Shown here: piece after piece, positions 26,161-35,912 of the stretch
Layout of the letters: the number at the start of each line of letters is the position of its first letter
Numbering within the stretch: position 1 is the first letter of the stretch
Origin: G965198795 sp965198795
GTDB lineage: Bacteria > Pseudomonadota > Alphaproteobacteria > Rhodospirillales > Casp-alpha2
Direction of reading: 5' to 3'
Assembly: GCA_965198795.1 (NCBI GenBank)
Contig: OZ240674.1
Span: 2,294,001 to 2,358,000 of the forward strand
Length of the DNA stretch: 64,000 nucleotides
The notes under the pieces: model-generated
The model's input: the letters and a program-made list of their open reading frames with translations, nothing else
Databases searched by the model: none
Told to the model about the DNA's origin: nothing
Made by a program: the position numbers and the translations under genes

Positions 26161-27492
26161 ATGCGTTGCTCGCGATTTTTTCTCCCCACCCTCCGTGAAA
26201 CGCCGTCCGAGGCGCAAATCGCGTCTCACCGGCTGATGCTGCGCGCCGGCATGATTCGCCAATCGTCCGCAGGTATTTATTCGTGGCTCCCATTGGGATT
26301 CCGGGTTTTGGAGAACATTGACCGGATTGTCCGCGAGGAGCAGGACGCCATGGGTTGCCAGCAAATCTTGATGCCGACCATTCAGCCGGCCGGCCTTTGG
26401 CGGAAATCGGGGCGTTATGACGCCTATGGCCCCGAAATGCTGAGGATCCGCGACCGGCATGACCGGGACATGCTCTATGGTCCCACCAACGAAGAGCAAA
26501 TCACGGAAATCTTCGCCGACGGCGTGAAGAGCTACAAGGACATGCCCAAGCTGCTCTATCACATTCAATGGAAGTTTCGGGACGAAGTGCGTCCGCGTTT
26601 CGGCGTCATGCGGGGACGCGAGTTCTTGATGAAGGACGCTTATTCGTTTGATCTGGATTACGAGGGCGCGCGCGCTTCCTATAACAAATTCTTTATCTCG
26701 TACCTGAAGACTTATGAGCGCATGGGGCTGAAGGCCATCCCCATGGCGGCTGATACGGGGCCCATCGGCGGTGATATGAGCCACGAGTTCCTGATCTTGG
26801 CTGACACGGGCGAGAGCGAGATCGCGTGCCACAAAGACTTTCTGGACTTCCGGGTGCCGCAAGACGTGGATTTTGAAAACGATGATTTGCAACCCTTGGT
26901 AGATAAATGGACAGGGCTTTACGCCGCCACGGATGAAAAGCGCGACGCGGCGGCCGAGGCGGCGCTGGGAGAGGACCTGATTACCGCGCGCGGCGTCGAA
27001 GTCGGCCATATTTTCTATTTCGGCGCCAAATATTCCGGGCCCATGGGGGCCAAGGTGACCACGGCGGACGGCCGGGAGGCGCCGGTTGAAATGGGGTCGT
27101 ACGGTATCGGCGTCTCGCGCCTTGCCGGCGCCATTATTGAGGCCAGCCATGACGATAACGGCATTATCTGGCCGGACTCCGTCGCGCCGTTCGACGCTGG
27201 TTTGATCAATCTGAAGACCGGCGACGCGGACTGTGACGGCGCGTGTGAAAAGTTATACGACGAAATGAGGGCGGCGGGGCTTGACCCGCTTTACGATGAC
27301 CGCGAGGGCCGGGCGGGGGTCAAGTTCGCCGAAATGGACCTGATCGGTTTGCCCTGGCAGGTGGTCATCGGCCCGCGTGGCTTGAAAAACGGCGTCGCCG
27401 AGGTAAAACGCCGGGCGACGGGCGAAAAGCGCGAACTCGCTATTGGCGGCGTTGTCCGGATGTTGGCCGGCCATAAGGCGGCGGCGGCCTAG
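26161..27492 (+). CDS. proS: prolyl-tRNA synthetase, short alphaproteobacterial form
   Basis: Class II synthetase of 443 residues that charges tRNA-Pro. The N-terminal catalytic core has motif 1 near RLMLRAGMIRQSSAGIYSWLP and motif 2 around YHIQWKFRDEVRPRFGVMRGREF; motif 3 is GSYGIGVSRLAGA. The roughly 180-residue editing insertion of E. coli ProRS between motifs 2 and 3 is missing, as in alphaproteobacteria. The C-terminal anticodon domain has YDDREGRAGVKF. The ATG at 26161 is preceded by AAGAGG; an in-frame start 45 bp earlier lacks homology. Confidence 0.95.
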   Translation: MRCSRFFLPTLRETPSEAQIASHRLMLRAGMIRQSSAGIYSWLPLGFRVLENIDRIVREEQDAMGCQQILMPTIQPAGLWRKSGRYDAYGPEMLRIRDRHDRDMLYGPTNEEQITEIFADGVKSYKDMPKLLYHIQWKFRDEVRPRFGVMRGREFLMKDAYSFDLDYEGARASYNKFFISYLKTYERMGLKAIPMAADTGPIGGDMSHEFLILADTGESEIACHKDFLDFRVPQDVDFENDDLQPLVDKWTGLYAATDEKRDAAAEAALGEDLITARGVEVGHIFYFGAKYSGPMGAKVTTADGREAPVEMGSYGIGVSRLAGAIIEASHDDNGIIWPDSVAPFDAGLINLKTGDADCDGACEKLYDEMRAAGLDPLYDDREGRAGVKFAEMDLIGLPWQVVIGPRGLKNGVAEVKRRATGEKRELAIGGVVRMLAGHKAAAA

Positions 27493-27500
27493 GGACGGCC

Positions 27501-28130
27501 ATGCGTATCGTTTTCCTTCTGTTCGATCAGATAACGCCCTTGGACGCCGTTGGACCCATCGAGGTGTTCGGCCGATTGCCGGGCGCCGAACTGATGATGG
27601 TTGGCAAGGACAGAGGCGAGGTTCGCACGAAAGGCGGCTCCCTGGGTCTAAGCGTCGATCATTCGCTGGACGACGTTTCATCGGCGGACATTCTGGTCGT
27701 GCCCGGAGGAGCCGGGGCGGACGTGTCGGCGGACGATGCTGAAATCACCGGCTGGGTCGCCGCCATCCACGAGACGACGGCGTGGACCATGAGCGTTTGC
27801 ACGGGCGCCTTGGTCCTGGGCGCCGCCGGAATCTTGAAAGGCAAGCCCGCCGTGACGCACTGGCGCGCCATGGAAAAGTTGCCTGAATACGGGGCGGAAC
27901 CCAAGGCCGCCCGGTTCGTCAGATCAGGAAAGGTCGTCACCACGCAAGGGGTTTCCGCCGGCATCGACATGGCCCTTGCCTTGGCCGGTGAAATCGGGGG
28001 AGAAGAGGTGGCGAAGGCGATCCAGCTTGGGTTGGAATACGCGCCGGAACCGCCGTTTGACGCCGGGCGCGTCAAGGGCGCCTCCAAAGAGCGGATTGAG
28101 TTGGTCCGGACAGGTCTTAATCGGCCTTGA
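27501..28130 (+). CDS. DJ-1/PfpI family protein
   Basis: 209-residue class I glutamine-amidotransferase-like fold. The nucleophile elbow cysteine is Cys100 in MSVCTGALVLGAAG, and THW follows at 119-121, as in isonitrile hydratase and AraC-N-terminal-like members. The N-terminal FDQITPLDAVGPIEVF is the family signature. Start ATG lies 8 bp after proS, so they may be cotranscribed. The reaction is not predictable; stress-protective deglycase, hydratase or regulator roles all occur in the family. Confidence 0.87.
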   Translation: MRIVFLLFDQITPLDAVGPIEVFGRLPGAELMMVGKDRGEVRTKGGSLGLSVDHSLDDVSSADILVVPGGAGADVSADDAEITGWVAAIHETTAWTMSVCTGALVLGAAGILKGKPAVTHWRAMEKLPEYGAEPKAARFVRSGKVVTTQGVSAGIDMALALAGEIGGEEVAKAIQLGLEYAPEPPFDAGRVKGASKERIELVRTGLNRP

Positions 28131-28183
28131 CAAGATTGAGGCGGCAACGGTCCTCATGGTTTGGCGGGAATAAGGGAAGCGCG

Positions 28184-29431
28184 GTGTTCTCGAAATTTGA
28201 ATGGATGGTGGCCATGCGTTATCTGCGCGCCCGCCGCCAGGAGGGTTTCATCTCGGTCATCGCCTGGTTCTCCTTGTTGGGAATATCGCTTGGCGTCGCG
28301 ACCTTGATCATCGTCATGTCGGTGATGAACGGTTTCCGTGAAGAACTCTTGAGCCGGATTTTGGGTTTGAACGGCCACTTGAGTGTTCAGGGGCAACACC
28401 GAAACCTTCAAGACTTCGACGACCTGGCCGGGAAAATCAAAGCCGTTGACGGCGTGGCCTCGGTCACCCCATTGATCGAGGGCCAAGTCATGGCCACGGC
28501 GGGCGGCGTCGCTCAAGGCGCCTTGGTGCGCGGTGTTCGGCCCAGCGACCTGGCGATGCGGGAACTGGTTTCAACGAATATCGCGCGCGGCTCGCTTGAT
28601 GCGTTCGGCGCCAAGAAGTCAGTCGTCATCGGCGACCGGTTGGCGCGCAAGATGGGACTTCGCGCCGGGGATCGCCTGACCTTGATTTCGCCCAAAGGCA
28701 ACGCCACGGCGTTCGGCACGGTTCCGCGCTCCGCGTCCTATGAGATCGCCGCGACCTTTGAAGTCGGCATGTATGAATACGACTCGACGTTCGTCTTCAT
28801 GCCATTAGAGGCGGCGCGAACCTACTTCCGGCTGCCTGAGAACGCCGTGCATTCTCTGGAAATCTTCGCCGAAAACCCCAGAAATACCGGGACTGTTCGC
28901 GCCCGTATCGCATCCTCGGTACCCGCCGCCGGCGACATTCATGATTGGCGGCAGGCCAACGCCAGCTTCTTTAATGCGATCCAGGTGGAACGGAACGTGA
29001 TGTTTCTGATTCTGACCTTGATCATCCTGGTGGCGGCTTTCAACATCATTTCAAGCATGATCATGCTGGTGAGGGACAAGGGCCGCGATATCGCCATCCT
29101 GCGCACCATGGGGGCGACGCGGGGCATGGTTATGCGCGTGTTCCTGATCGCGGGCGCCAGCGTTGGCGTTATCGGCGTCATCGCCGGGTCGATTCTCGGG
29201 ATTTCCTTCGCCGCCAATATCGAGACCATCCGTCAATGGTTACAGGGTTTGACCGGGTCCGACTTATTCGCGGCCGAGATCTATTTCCTCTCCCAACTGC
29301 CCGCGATTATCGATACGAACGAGGTGATCGCCATCGTTTCCATGGCTCTGGCGCTTTCGTTCCTGGCGACGATCTATCCAAGCTGGCGGGCCGCGCGTCT
29401 GGATCCGGCGGAGGCGCTCCGCTATGAGTAA
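28184..29431 (+). CDS. lolC: lipoprotein-releasing ABC transporter permease LolC/LolE
   Basis: 415 residues in the inner membrane. One N-terminal helix (about 21-45), a large periplasmic domain, and three C-terminal helices (near 268-295, 313-340 and 378-400) give the MacB/LolC topology. With LolD it extracts outer-membrane lipoproteins and hands them to LolA. AMRYLRARRQEGFISVIAWF is the LolC/E signature. Start GTG after AAGGGAAG; an upstream in-frame start would place a non-homologous basic leader. It overlaps lolD by 8 bp. Alphaproteobacteria often have one permease serving as a homodimer. Confidence 0.93.
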   Translation: MFSKFEWMVAMRYLRARRQEGFISVIAWFSLLGISLGVATLIIVMSVMNGFREELLSRILGLNGHLSVQGQHRNLQDFDDLAGKIKAVDGVASVTPLIEGQVMATAGGVAQGALVRGVRPSDLAMRELVSTNIARGSLDAFGAKKSVVIGDRLARKMGLRAGDRLTLISPKGNATAFGTVPRSASYEIAATFEVGMYEYDSTFVFMPLEAARTYFRLPENAVHSLEIFAENPRNTGTVRARIASSVPAAGDIHDWRQANASFFNAIQVERNVMFLILTLIILVAAFNIISSMIMLVRDKGRDIAILRTMGATRGMVMRVFLIAGASVGVIGVIAGSILGISFAANIETIRQWLQGLTGSDLFAAEIYFLSQLPAIIDTNEVIAIVSMALALSFLATIYPSWRAARLDPAEALRYE

Positions 29432-30128
29432 CGCGGCGCTGAGTCTGAAAGGCGTCGTCCGCACCTTTCGCCAGGGCGAGGCGGACCTTGAAGTGCTTCG
29501 CGGCGTCGGCCTCGACATCATGCGGAGCGAGGTAGTGGCCCTTGTTGGACCGTCCGGCGCTGGGAAATCGACGCTGTTGCAGATCGCCGGGCTCCTTGAG
29601 ACGCCGGATAATGGCCACGTTCTGATCGCGGGCGAGGATTGCGCGGCCATGGGCGATGAGGCCCGCACCTTGACGCGGCGCCGGCATCTGGGATTCGTCT
29701 ATCAATATCACCATCTGTTGCCGGAATTCTCGGCGCTTGAGAATGTCGTCATCCCGCAGATCATCCAGGGAACGCCCCGTAAACAGTCTGTTGAGCGGGC
29801 GCGGGAATTATTGAGTTGGATGGGCTTGAGCCAGCGGGAGACTCATCGTCCCGCCAGACTTTCCGGTGGTGAACAGCAACGCGTCGCCATCGCGCGGGCG
29901 CTCGTGACCTCGCCGACAGTGCTGTTGGCCGACGAACCCACTGGCAACCTAGATCCGGATACGGCGGATGAGGTGTTCGATCTGTTGCTGAAACTTGCGA
30001 GGGGCGCCGGTCTGGCCGCCCTGATCGCCACCCATAATCCAGGGCTGGCGGCGCGCATGGATCGTATCGTGCGCATTGAGCAGGGGCATTTGATTGAGAT
30101 GGAAAAGGCCGAAACTCCGGCGGCTTAG
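29424..30128 (+). CDS. lolD: lipoprotein-releasing ABC transporter ATPase LolD
   Basis: 234-residue ABC ATPase with Walker A GPSGAGKST, signature LSGGEQQRVAIARAL and Walker B VLLADEPTGNLD. It powers LolC/E. LGFVYQYHHLLPEFSALENV is the LolD-type Q-loop region. The start codon lies inside lolC (8-bp overlap), showing tight coupling. Confidence 0.95.
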   Translation: MSNAALSLKGVVRTFRQGEADLEVLRGVGLDIMRSEVVALVGPSGAGKSTLLQIAGLLETPDNGHVLIAGEDCAAMGDEARTLTRRRHLGFVYQYHHLLPEFSALENVVIPQIIQGTPRKQSVERARELLSWMGLSQRETHRPARLSGGEQQRVAIARALVTSPTVLLADEPTGNLDPDTADEVFDLLLKLARGAGLAALIATHNPGLAARMDRIVRIEQGHLIEMEKAETPAA

Positions 30129-30529
30129 AAACTTCGGCGTTTCAAGGTAACGGGCTTGCCGCGAGGCGCCGCTTGACGGAAGCGCCGGCCGGGCCGCCTT
30201 TATGTCATTGGATAAAGCCGTTCCCGGCCAGCGGGTTCTCCAAGGGCTGGACGCGGAGCGCGGTATCCCTGGTCGGTTCCGTATGGGGCCGCCGTTGTGT
30301 CCGCCGTTATTTCCGTTTTGGAGCGGGCCGGTTATCCGATTCTCTCTTTTTTCATTCGGTGCGGTGTGACACATCACGCATATTTCGTGAAAATTCAATT
30401 GGCGCGGAGTGTGAATAAGCTCCCAAGCTCCTGATTTCCCCAGATTTATACCGACTATATGGTCAATTTGGGGATAGCTTCGGCGAATCATTTCGCGGCG
30501 GGACGAGCGGATATGGAATCAATAGAGGC
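30129..30529. other. intergenic gap before dnaE, nothing recognised
   Basis: About 400 bp without a supported gene, hairpin or repeat. It presumably holds the dnaE promoter. Confidence 0.5.
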
Positions 30530-33500
30530 ATGTCACATGCCGATTTTGTCCATCTCAGAACCCACTCCGCATACTCGCTCTCCGAGGGCGCCATCCGGGT
30601 CGAAGATCTGGTAAAGCTCTGCCAAGAGGCCCGCATGCCGGCGGTCGCCGTCACGGACACCAACAACCTGTTCGGCGCGCTGGAGTTTTCCGGCGCGGCG
30701 GCGGGGTCCGGCGTCCAGCCGATCATTGGGGCGCAGTTGAGTGTTCGTCTAGACGGCGCGGGCGACGGCGACAGCCATCTGGCCAAGGCGCCCAGCGTCG
30801 TCCTGCTGGCGCGGGACGAAACCGGTTACCTGAACCTGTTGGAACTGTTGCGCGAGGCTTTTTTGGGCGATGAGGAGCGGATCGACCCGGAAGTCCCGCT
30901 GGAAACGCTGCTGGCCAGGAACGAAGGTCTTATCCTGCTGACGGGCGGCGTCGAGGGACCCATTGGACGCCTGTTGCTGAAAGGCGACGCGGCGGGCGCG
31001 GAAACCCTGACCAGGGAGTTGTTCGGCGCCTACGGCGGGCGTCTTTACATCGAGATTCAGCGCCACGGCGTTCCAGCGGAGGCGCGGACCGAGCCGGCGT
31101 TCATAAAGTTCGCCTACGATCTGGATATTCCGCTTGTCGCCACCAACGAGCCGTTCTTCTCCTCCGCCGACATGTACGAAGCCCATGACGCGCTGATCTG
31201 TATCTCCGAGGGGGCTTATCTTTCCCAAGACAACCGCCGCCGTCTGACACCCGAACATTGGTTCAAGGGCGCGGACGAGATGCGGGCGCTGTTCAGGGAT
31301 TTGCCGGAAGCGGTTGATAACACGCTCGTCATCGCGAAACGTTGCGCCTTCATGGTCGAGAAGACCGTCCCCATCCTGCCGCCTTACAATTGCGGAGAGG
31401 GCCGGAACGAGGCGGACGAGTTGCGGGCGCAGTCGGAAGAGGGGCTCGAAACACGGTTGGAAGCGGCTGTTTATACCGCCGCGATGGACGAGGAGGCGCG
31501 CAAGGAAGCGGCCAAACCCTACCGGGAACGCTTGGACGTGGAGCTTGGCATCATCACCGGCATGGGATTTCCCGGCTATTTCCTGATCGTCGCCGACTTC
31601 ATCGCCTGGTCGAAGAACCAGGGCATTCCAGTGGGGCCGGGGCGGGGGTCCGGCGCGGGCTCGGTGGTCGCCTGGGCGCTGACGATCACAGATCTGGACC
31701 CGCTGCGTTTCGGTTTGCTGTTCGAGCGGTTCCTGAATCCGGAACGGGTCAGCATGCCGGACTTCGATATCGACTTCTGCCAGGACCGGCGCGATGAGGT
31801 GATCCGCTATGTGCAGCGGAAATACGGCCACGACCATGTGGCCCAGATCATCACTTTCGGTAAACTACAGGCCCGCGCCGTGCTGCGCGACGTGGGGCGC
31901 GTGCTGCAAATGCCCTATGGGCAAGTGGACCGCATCTCGAAAATGGTGCCCAACAACCCAGCCAACCCGGTGACGCTGAAGGAAGCGCTGGATGGCGAGC
32001 CTCAACTGCGGCGGATGGTCCAGGATGATCCGGAAGTCCGGCGCTTGGTGGATCTCGCCCTCAAGCTGGAAGGACTCTATCGCCACGCCTCCACCCACGC
32101 CGCCGGGGTGGTGATCGGCGACCGGCCCCTGGAAAAGCTGATCCCGCTCTATCGCGATCCGCGTTCCGACATGCCCGTCACCGGTTTCAACATGAAGTCC
32201 ATCGAGAGCGCGGGCCTCGTCAAGTTCGACTTTCTGGGGCTGAAAACCCTCACGGTCCTGTCCGCCGCTATCGAGCATTGCCGGGAAAAGGGCGTCGAAA
32301 TCGACCTCGCCAATCTGCCGCTTGACGACGCGCTCACATTCGAAATGATCGGACGGGGCGAGACGACGGGCGTGTTCCAGTTGGAAAGCCAGGGCATGCG
32401 CGATGTCCTGAAGAACATGAGGGCGGACGCCTTCGAGGACATCATCGCCATCGTGGCGCTTTATCGCCCGGGACCCATGGACAACATTCCGACCTATATC
32501 GCGCGCAAGCACGGCAAGGAAGATCCGGACTACATGCATCCGGCGCTGGAGCCCTATTTGAAGGAAACCTTCGGCATCATGATCTATCAGGAACAGGTCA
32601 TGCAGGCCGCGCGGGCGCTGTCGGGATACACCCTGGGCGAGGCGGACCTGCTCCGCCGCGCCATGGGCAAAAAGATCAAGGAAGAGATGGACAAGCAGCG
32701 GGAGGTGTTTGTCCAGGGCGCCGTTGAGCGCGAAGTGGATAAGGCTCAAGCGTCGCACATTTTTGATCAAGTCGCCAAGTTCGCGGGCTACGGATTTAAC
32801 AAATCCCACGCGGCGGCCTATGCGTTGGTGGCCTATCAGACGGCCTATTTGAAGGCCAATCACCCAGTGGAGTTCCTGGCGGCCTCTATGACGTTGGACC
32901 TTCATAACACGGACAAGCTTGCGGCGTTCAAGAACGAGGCGAAACGGCTGGGCGTTCAAGTACTGCCGCCGGATGTGAACCGGTCCGGCGCCGCGTTCCG
33001 GGTGGAACGTGACGGGCCGGACCTGAAAGACGGCCAACCCGCCATCCGTTATGCGCTGGGGGCCGTGAAAAACGTCGGCACGGGCGCCATGGAAGCGCTG
33101 GTGGGGGAGCGCGAGAAAAAGGGCGCGTTCAAGGATTTGGCGGACTTCGCCGGGCGGCTTGATCCCAAGTCTATCAACAAGCGCCTTTTGGAAAACCTGA
33201 TCCGCGCCGGCGCTCTTGACGGCTTGAATCCGAACCGCCGTCAGTTGTTCGAGGGCGCGGACAAGGTGATATCCGAGGCCCAGTCCGCTCACCAGGCCCG
33301 CACCAGCGATCAGATGGGGCTGTTTGGCGGCGGCGGCGGCGAGGACGTGCGGGTTCACGAGGTGCGCCTGCCGTCCGTGCCCGATTGGCCCGGCATGGAA
33401 AAGCTGAATAAGGAGCTTGACGCGGTCGGCTTTTATCTCTCGGCTCACCCGCTGGAGGCATACGAAAGCACGCTCAAGAAGATGCGGGTCGCCAGTTTCA

Positions 33501-34009
33501 CCGAGATTGAGACAAGCGGGGCGACAGGCGCTTACCGCTTGGCCGGCACCTATCAAACGCGGCGCGAATTGACGTCTCAGAAAGGCTCGCGCTTCGCTTT
33601 TATCTCGTTCTCAAGCCCCGGCGGCGATTTTGAGGCCACCGCGTTCTCGGAAGTTCTGTCCACACATCGGGATGAGATGGAAAACGGCAAGTCCTTCGTC
33701 GTCGATGTGATGGCGGAAATTTTCAACGATCAGTTGCGCCTGACCATCCAGCGACTGGAAAGTTTGGAGATGGCCACGGCGGACGCGGTGTCCGGGGTGG
33801 AAATCCTATTGGACAGCGCGGACCCGGTGACGCCCCTCAAGCAGATACTGGAGCAACAGGGCGGGGGCCGCGTCCGAGTTCACCTGGTGCCGCGCATCGC
33901 CGATGATCAAGAAGTCGTCTTGACGCTGCCGGAGCGCTACGCCGTCTCGCCCCAAGTCATCATGGCGTTCCGGTCCTTGCCCGGTATTCACGCGGTCGAG
34001 GAACTCTGA
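30530..34009 (+). CDS. dnaE: DNA polymerase III alpha subunit
   Basis: 1159-residue replicative polymerase. N-terminal PHP domain (FVHLRTHSAYSLSEGA), palm with GPGRGSGAGSVVAWAL and catalytic aspartates in MPDFDIDFCQDRRDEV, third aspartate in VKFDFLGLKTL, then GYGFNKSHAAAYALVAYQTA, a helix-hairpin-helix region and a C-terminal OB fold (YRLAGTYQTRRELTSQKGSR). Length and order fit DnaE1, the essential copy, not the error-prone ImuC/DnaE2 type. The start ATG has AGAGG close by (short spacing). Confidence 0.97.
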   Translation: MSHADFVHLRTHSAYSLSEGAIRVEDLVKLCQEARMPAVAVTDTNNLFGALEFSGAAAGSGVQPIIGAQLSVRLDGAGDGDSHLAKAPSVVLLARDETGYLNLLELLREAFLGDEERIDPEVPLETLLARNEGLILLTGGVEGPIGRLLLKGDAAGAETLTRELFGAYGGRLYIEIQRHGVPAEARTEPAFIKFAYDLDIPLVATNEPFFSSADMYEAHDALICISEGAYLSQDNRRRLTPEHWFKGADEMRALFRDLPEAVDNTLVIAKRCAFMVEKTVPILPPYNCGEGRNEADELRAQSEEGLETRLEAAVYTAAMDEEARKEAAKPYRERLDVELGIITGMGFPGYFLIVADFIAWSKNQGIPVGPGRGSGAGSVVAWALTITDLDPLRFGLLFERFLNPERVSMPDFDIDFCQDRRDEVIRYVQRKYGHDHVAQIITFGKLQARAVLRDVGRVLQMPYGQVDRISKMVPNNPANPVTLKEALDGEPQLRRMVQDDPEVRRLVDLALKLEGLYRHASTHAAGVVIGDRPLEKLIPLYRDPRSDMPVTGFNMKSIESAGLVKFDFLGLKTLTVLSAAIEHCREKGVEIDLANLPLDDALTFEMIGRGETTGVFQLESQGMRDVLKNMRADAFEDIIAIVALYRPGPMDNIPTYIARKHGKEDPDYMHPALEPYLKETFGIMIYQEQVMQAARALSGYTLGEADLLRRAMGKKIKEEMDKQREVFVQGAVEREVDKAQASHIFDQVAKFAGYGFNKSHAAAYALVAYQTAYLKANHPVEFLAASMTLDLHNTDKLAAFKNEAKRLGVQVLPPDVNRSGAAFRVERDGPDLKDGQPAIRYALGAVKNVGTGAMEALVGEREKKGAFKDLADFAGRLDPKSINKRLLENLIRAGALDGLNPNRRQLFEGADKVISEAQSAHQARTSDQMGLFGGGGGEDVRVHEVRLPSVPDWPGMEKLNKELDAVGFYLSAHPLEAYESTLKKMRVASFTEIETSGATGAYRLAGTYQTRRELTSQKGSRFAFISFSSPGGDFEATAFSEVLSTHRDEMENGKSFVVDVMAEIFNDQLRLTIQRLESLEMATADAVSGVEILLDSADPVTPLKQILEQQGGGRVRVHLVPRIADDQEVVLTLPERYAVSPQVIMAFRSLPGIHAVEEL

Positions 34010-34060
34010 GCGCCCTCAAGACCAATCCAGGCTTCGAAGCCAATCCTTGACGCCCTCAAG

Positions 34061-34232
34061 CGCTGCGCGCGCCTGTTGATCCCGATGCGACGGCAACCGG
34101 ATTTCCCGGACTGGAAGATCACGCGCCGGTCCCTGGGCCCACCTGTCTCAAGCGTGCGCCGGTGAGCGCGTGGACTGTGGCGGTCAGTGGCGCGCTGGAG
34201 CGCGAAACCCCGAAGACGCCGTTCAGCGCCCG
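34061..34232 (-). pseudogene. IS5-family N-terminal fragment, inverted relative to 48.8 kb copy
   Basis: The minus strand reads GRRALNGVFGVSRSSAPLTA, like the DRRALNGIFWVLRSGAPWRD start of IS5-family transposases. It shares a long stretch with 48801-48965, including the following GTGATCTTCCAGTC segment. It truncates the TauE/SafE-like gene. Confidence 0.6.
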
Positions 34233-34315
34233 CCTCCCGCTACGGCGTCCACCCAGCCAGCGACAACCGTGACCAAGAAAAGCAACGCGAGAGCTTCGGC
34301 GCTGACTTCGATCAT
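34223..34315 (-). pseudogene. N-terminal fragment of a TauE/SafE (TSUP) permease
   Basis: From an ATG, 30 residues read MIEVSAEALALLFLVTVVAG and WVDAVAGGGR before an IS5 remnant supplies a stop. AGWVDAVAGGG is the first half-repeat signature of the TSUP anion exporters (usually AGFVDAIAGGGG). The remaining seven or so helices are missing. Confidence 0.65.
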
Positions 34316-34336
34316 AGCTTTGCCAGGAATGGTTTT

Positions 34337-34838
34337 TCAGCGCCCGATTTCGACTGGCGGCATATTGGCGGCAATGCAGCCGACGTCCATACCGACCATC
34401 GGCAATGGGAATATGATACTCGGAATCCGTGAGCTTGCCGCGACCGTGAGTTACGTTAGAATTCCCGGCAAAAAAAGCATTCGGCAAGAATAGATAATCT
34501 CCCGGCAAAAGCAGAACCTCACATACTGGAACGGTCCGGACCAACTCGATGAACCGGTTAAAAATCTTCTGGTCGGCTTCGCTTTTGCCTACGTAAATCA
34601 TCCGACCAGGGGCGGAATTGATGCAGGATCCGACGATTCCTTGATCTGCGCCGAGATAGAGCGGCGGGCGGATATTCCCTACGAATCCGGAAATTTCATC
34701 ACCGGCCGGGCCAGTAAGACGCGCCACCGGGATGCTAGCCAGTACAGCAATCTCTTCGATGGTTATTGCGTTGGCGCGCGGATGGGCGTCAAGAATTTCA
34801 GACAAACCGACATGGGTCCGGACCCTAACATGGTACGG
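34337..34838 (-). pseudogene. TauD/TfdA-like Fe(II)/2-oxoglutarate dioxygenase fragment
   Basis: The minus strand is open from about 34838: RTHVGLSEILDAHPRA, IPVARLTGPAGDEIS, then VCEVLLLPGDYLFLPN and NVTHGRGKL. The last parts fit the LxPGDLLxxDNxxxxHGR motif with the distal iron-binding histidine. The facial-triad HxD part is lost because the IS1595 copy starts immediately upstream. A frameshift near 34430 is likely, since the next frame continues with VGMDVGCIAANMPPVEIGR to a stop 21 bp before the permease fragment. Family call is moderate. Confidence 0.45.
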
Positions 34839-34847
34839 ACTTTATCG

Positions 34848-35600
34848 GAAGCGCGCCGGAAGCGCGGTTTCCGTATCGCCGCCTAGGTTCCTTGAGGCGG
34901 ATGTGGAGGCGGGGGTGGAAAGTGTGTTTGGGCGTTCCCTTGACCTTGGCGGGCCCGGCCCCGGCGGGTCCCCGGAACCCCTTGGCGGTTTCCCGCAAAT
35001 CCCCGGTCCCGTCAATGGGAACACGCCCTCTTGCGCGCCCGTCTTTTGAATGACCGGCTCTTTTGAATAATCAGCGCGGTAATGACCGTTACCGGAGGCC
35101 AGCCAGTCCGTCATGGCCGCGCCGTCCGCCAGAGGAGGCGACGGTCCCGGCGTCCGCCTCGCCCCCCCGGTAACGCCCTGATAACGCGCCCTGTGACGCG
35201 CGTTTTGAACAATCCGGCGCGGTCTCGGTATGAACAGGCCCCGTGTGGAGATGTTCCGTGTGGACAGGCTCGCCGCGCTCGAAGACGCTGGAGACGCCCG
35301 GAGGCGGCCGTCTTTTCATAAGCGCCGCGCCTCCGTTTACCTTTGACGCACCGGGCGCCGAGAGACTCTCGTCCACTTTCCACCACGCCGCACAAGGGCC
35401 GCGCCGCCTCGCGGGCCAGGAAAACCTGTTCCCCTGAACCACCGTTAAACCACCATGGATGCGGTTTACGCCGCCGCGCGCTGCGGCGTAAACTCAGCCG
35501 TTCGCAGGGCCGTTCGTAAGGCCGTCGAACCATCGGCGAAACAAAGCATAATTTCGCGGGTTTTCTTCCCGGAAACACACAAGCGCTTTGTATATTTGGC
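34848..35600 (-). pseudogene. decayed IS1595-family element, copy A
   Basis: Minus-strand pieces include KVDESLSAPGASK, GVSSVFERGEPVHTE, and APDCSKRASQGALSGRYRG, matching VDESYFG...GVFERGGKVYTEIVPDCSKATLQGVIRG of IS1595 transposases. It carries three degenerate 15-bp VHTE-type units at about 35231-35275. About 110 bp (35110-35220) are highly similar, inverted, to copy B at 38370-38480. Confidence 0.7.
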
Positions 35601-35912
35601 GTATTTGTTTTCACTTCTCATCGCGTGTTTCATCTTGGAGAAACATTGTCCGTTCAGGTTGAGATCGGACGAATTTGGAAATCCAGTTTATTCCCGAATC
35701 TCGCCAACGACCGCGGACTTTATAATACAGTCATGGGCGGCGTTCTTCCGGGCGTCTTCAGCCTCATCATCGTGTTGACGCCTTTGCCGGACCTCGCTTC
35801 TTATTGGCTTTGGAAACGTTCACCTGCGTCCTTTCGGCTGGACAGATGCGGTTTGCTCATTACATGCTATGCCGATAGTCGTTGTTGACGGTTGACGGAG
35901 GCGTGTGAGCAT
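35601..35912. other. gap before the globin-chemoreceptor gene, nothing recognised
   Basis: About 310 bp of lower GC content. Several short hydrophobic frames exist but none has a ribosome site or recognisable domain. Confidence 0.45.

Noticed and set aside
31865..33556. 563-codon open frame on the minus strand
   Set aside because: Antisense shadow of dnaE with no domain or ribosome site.
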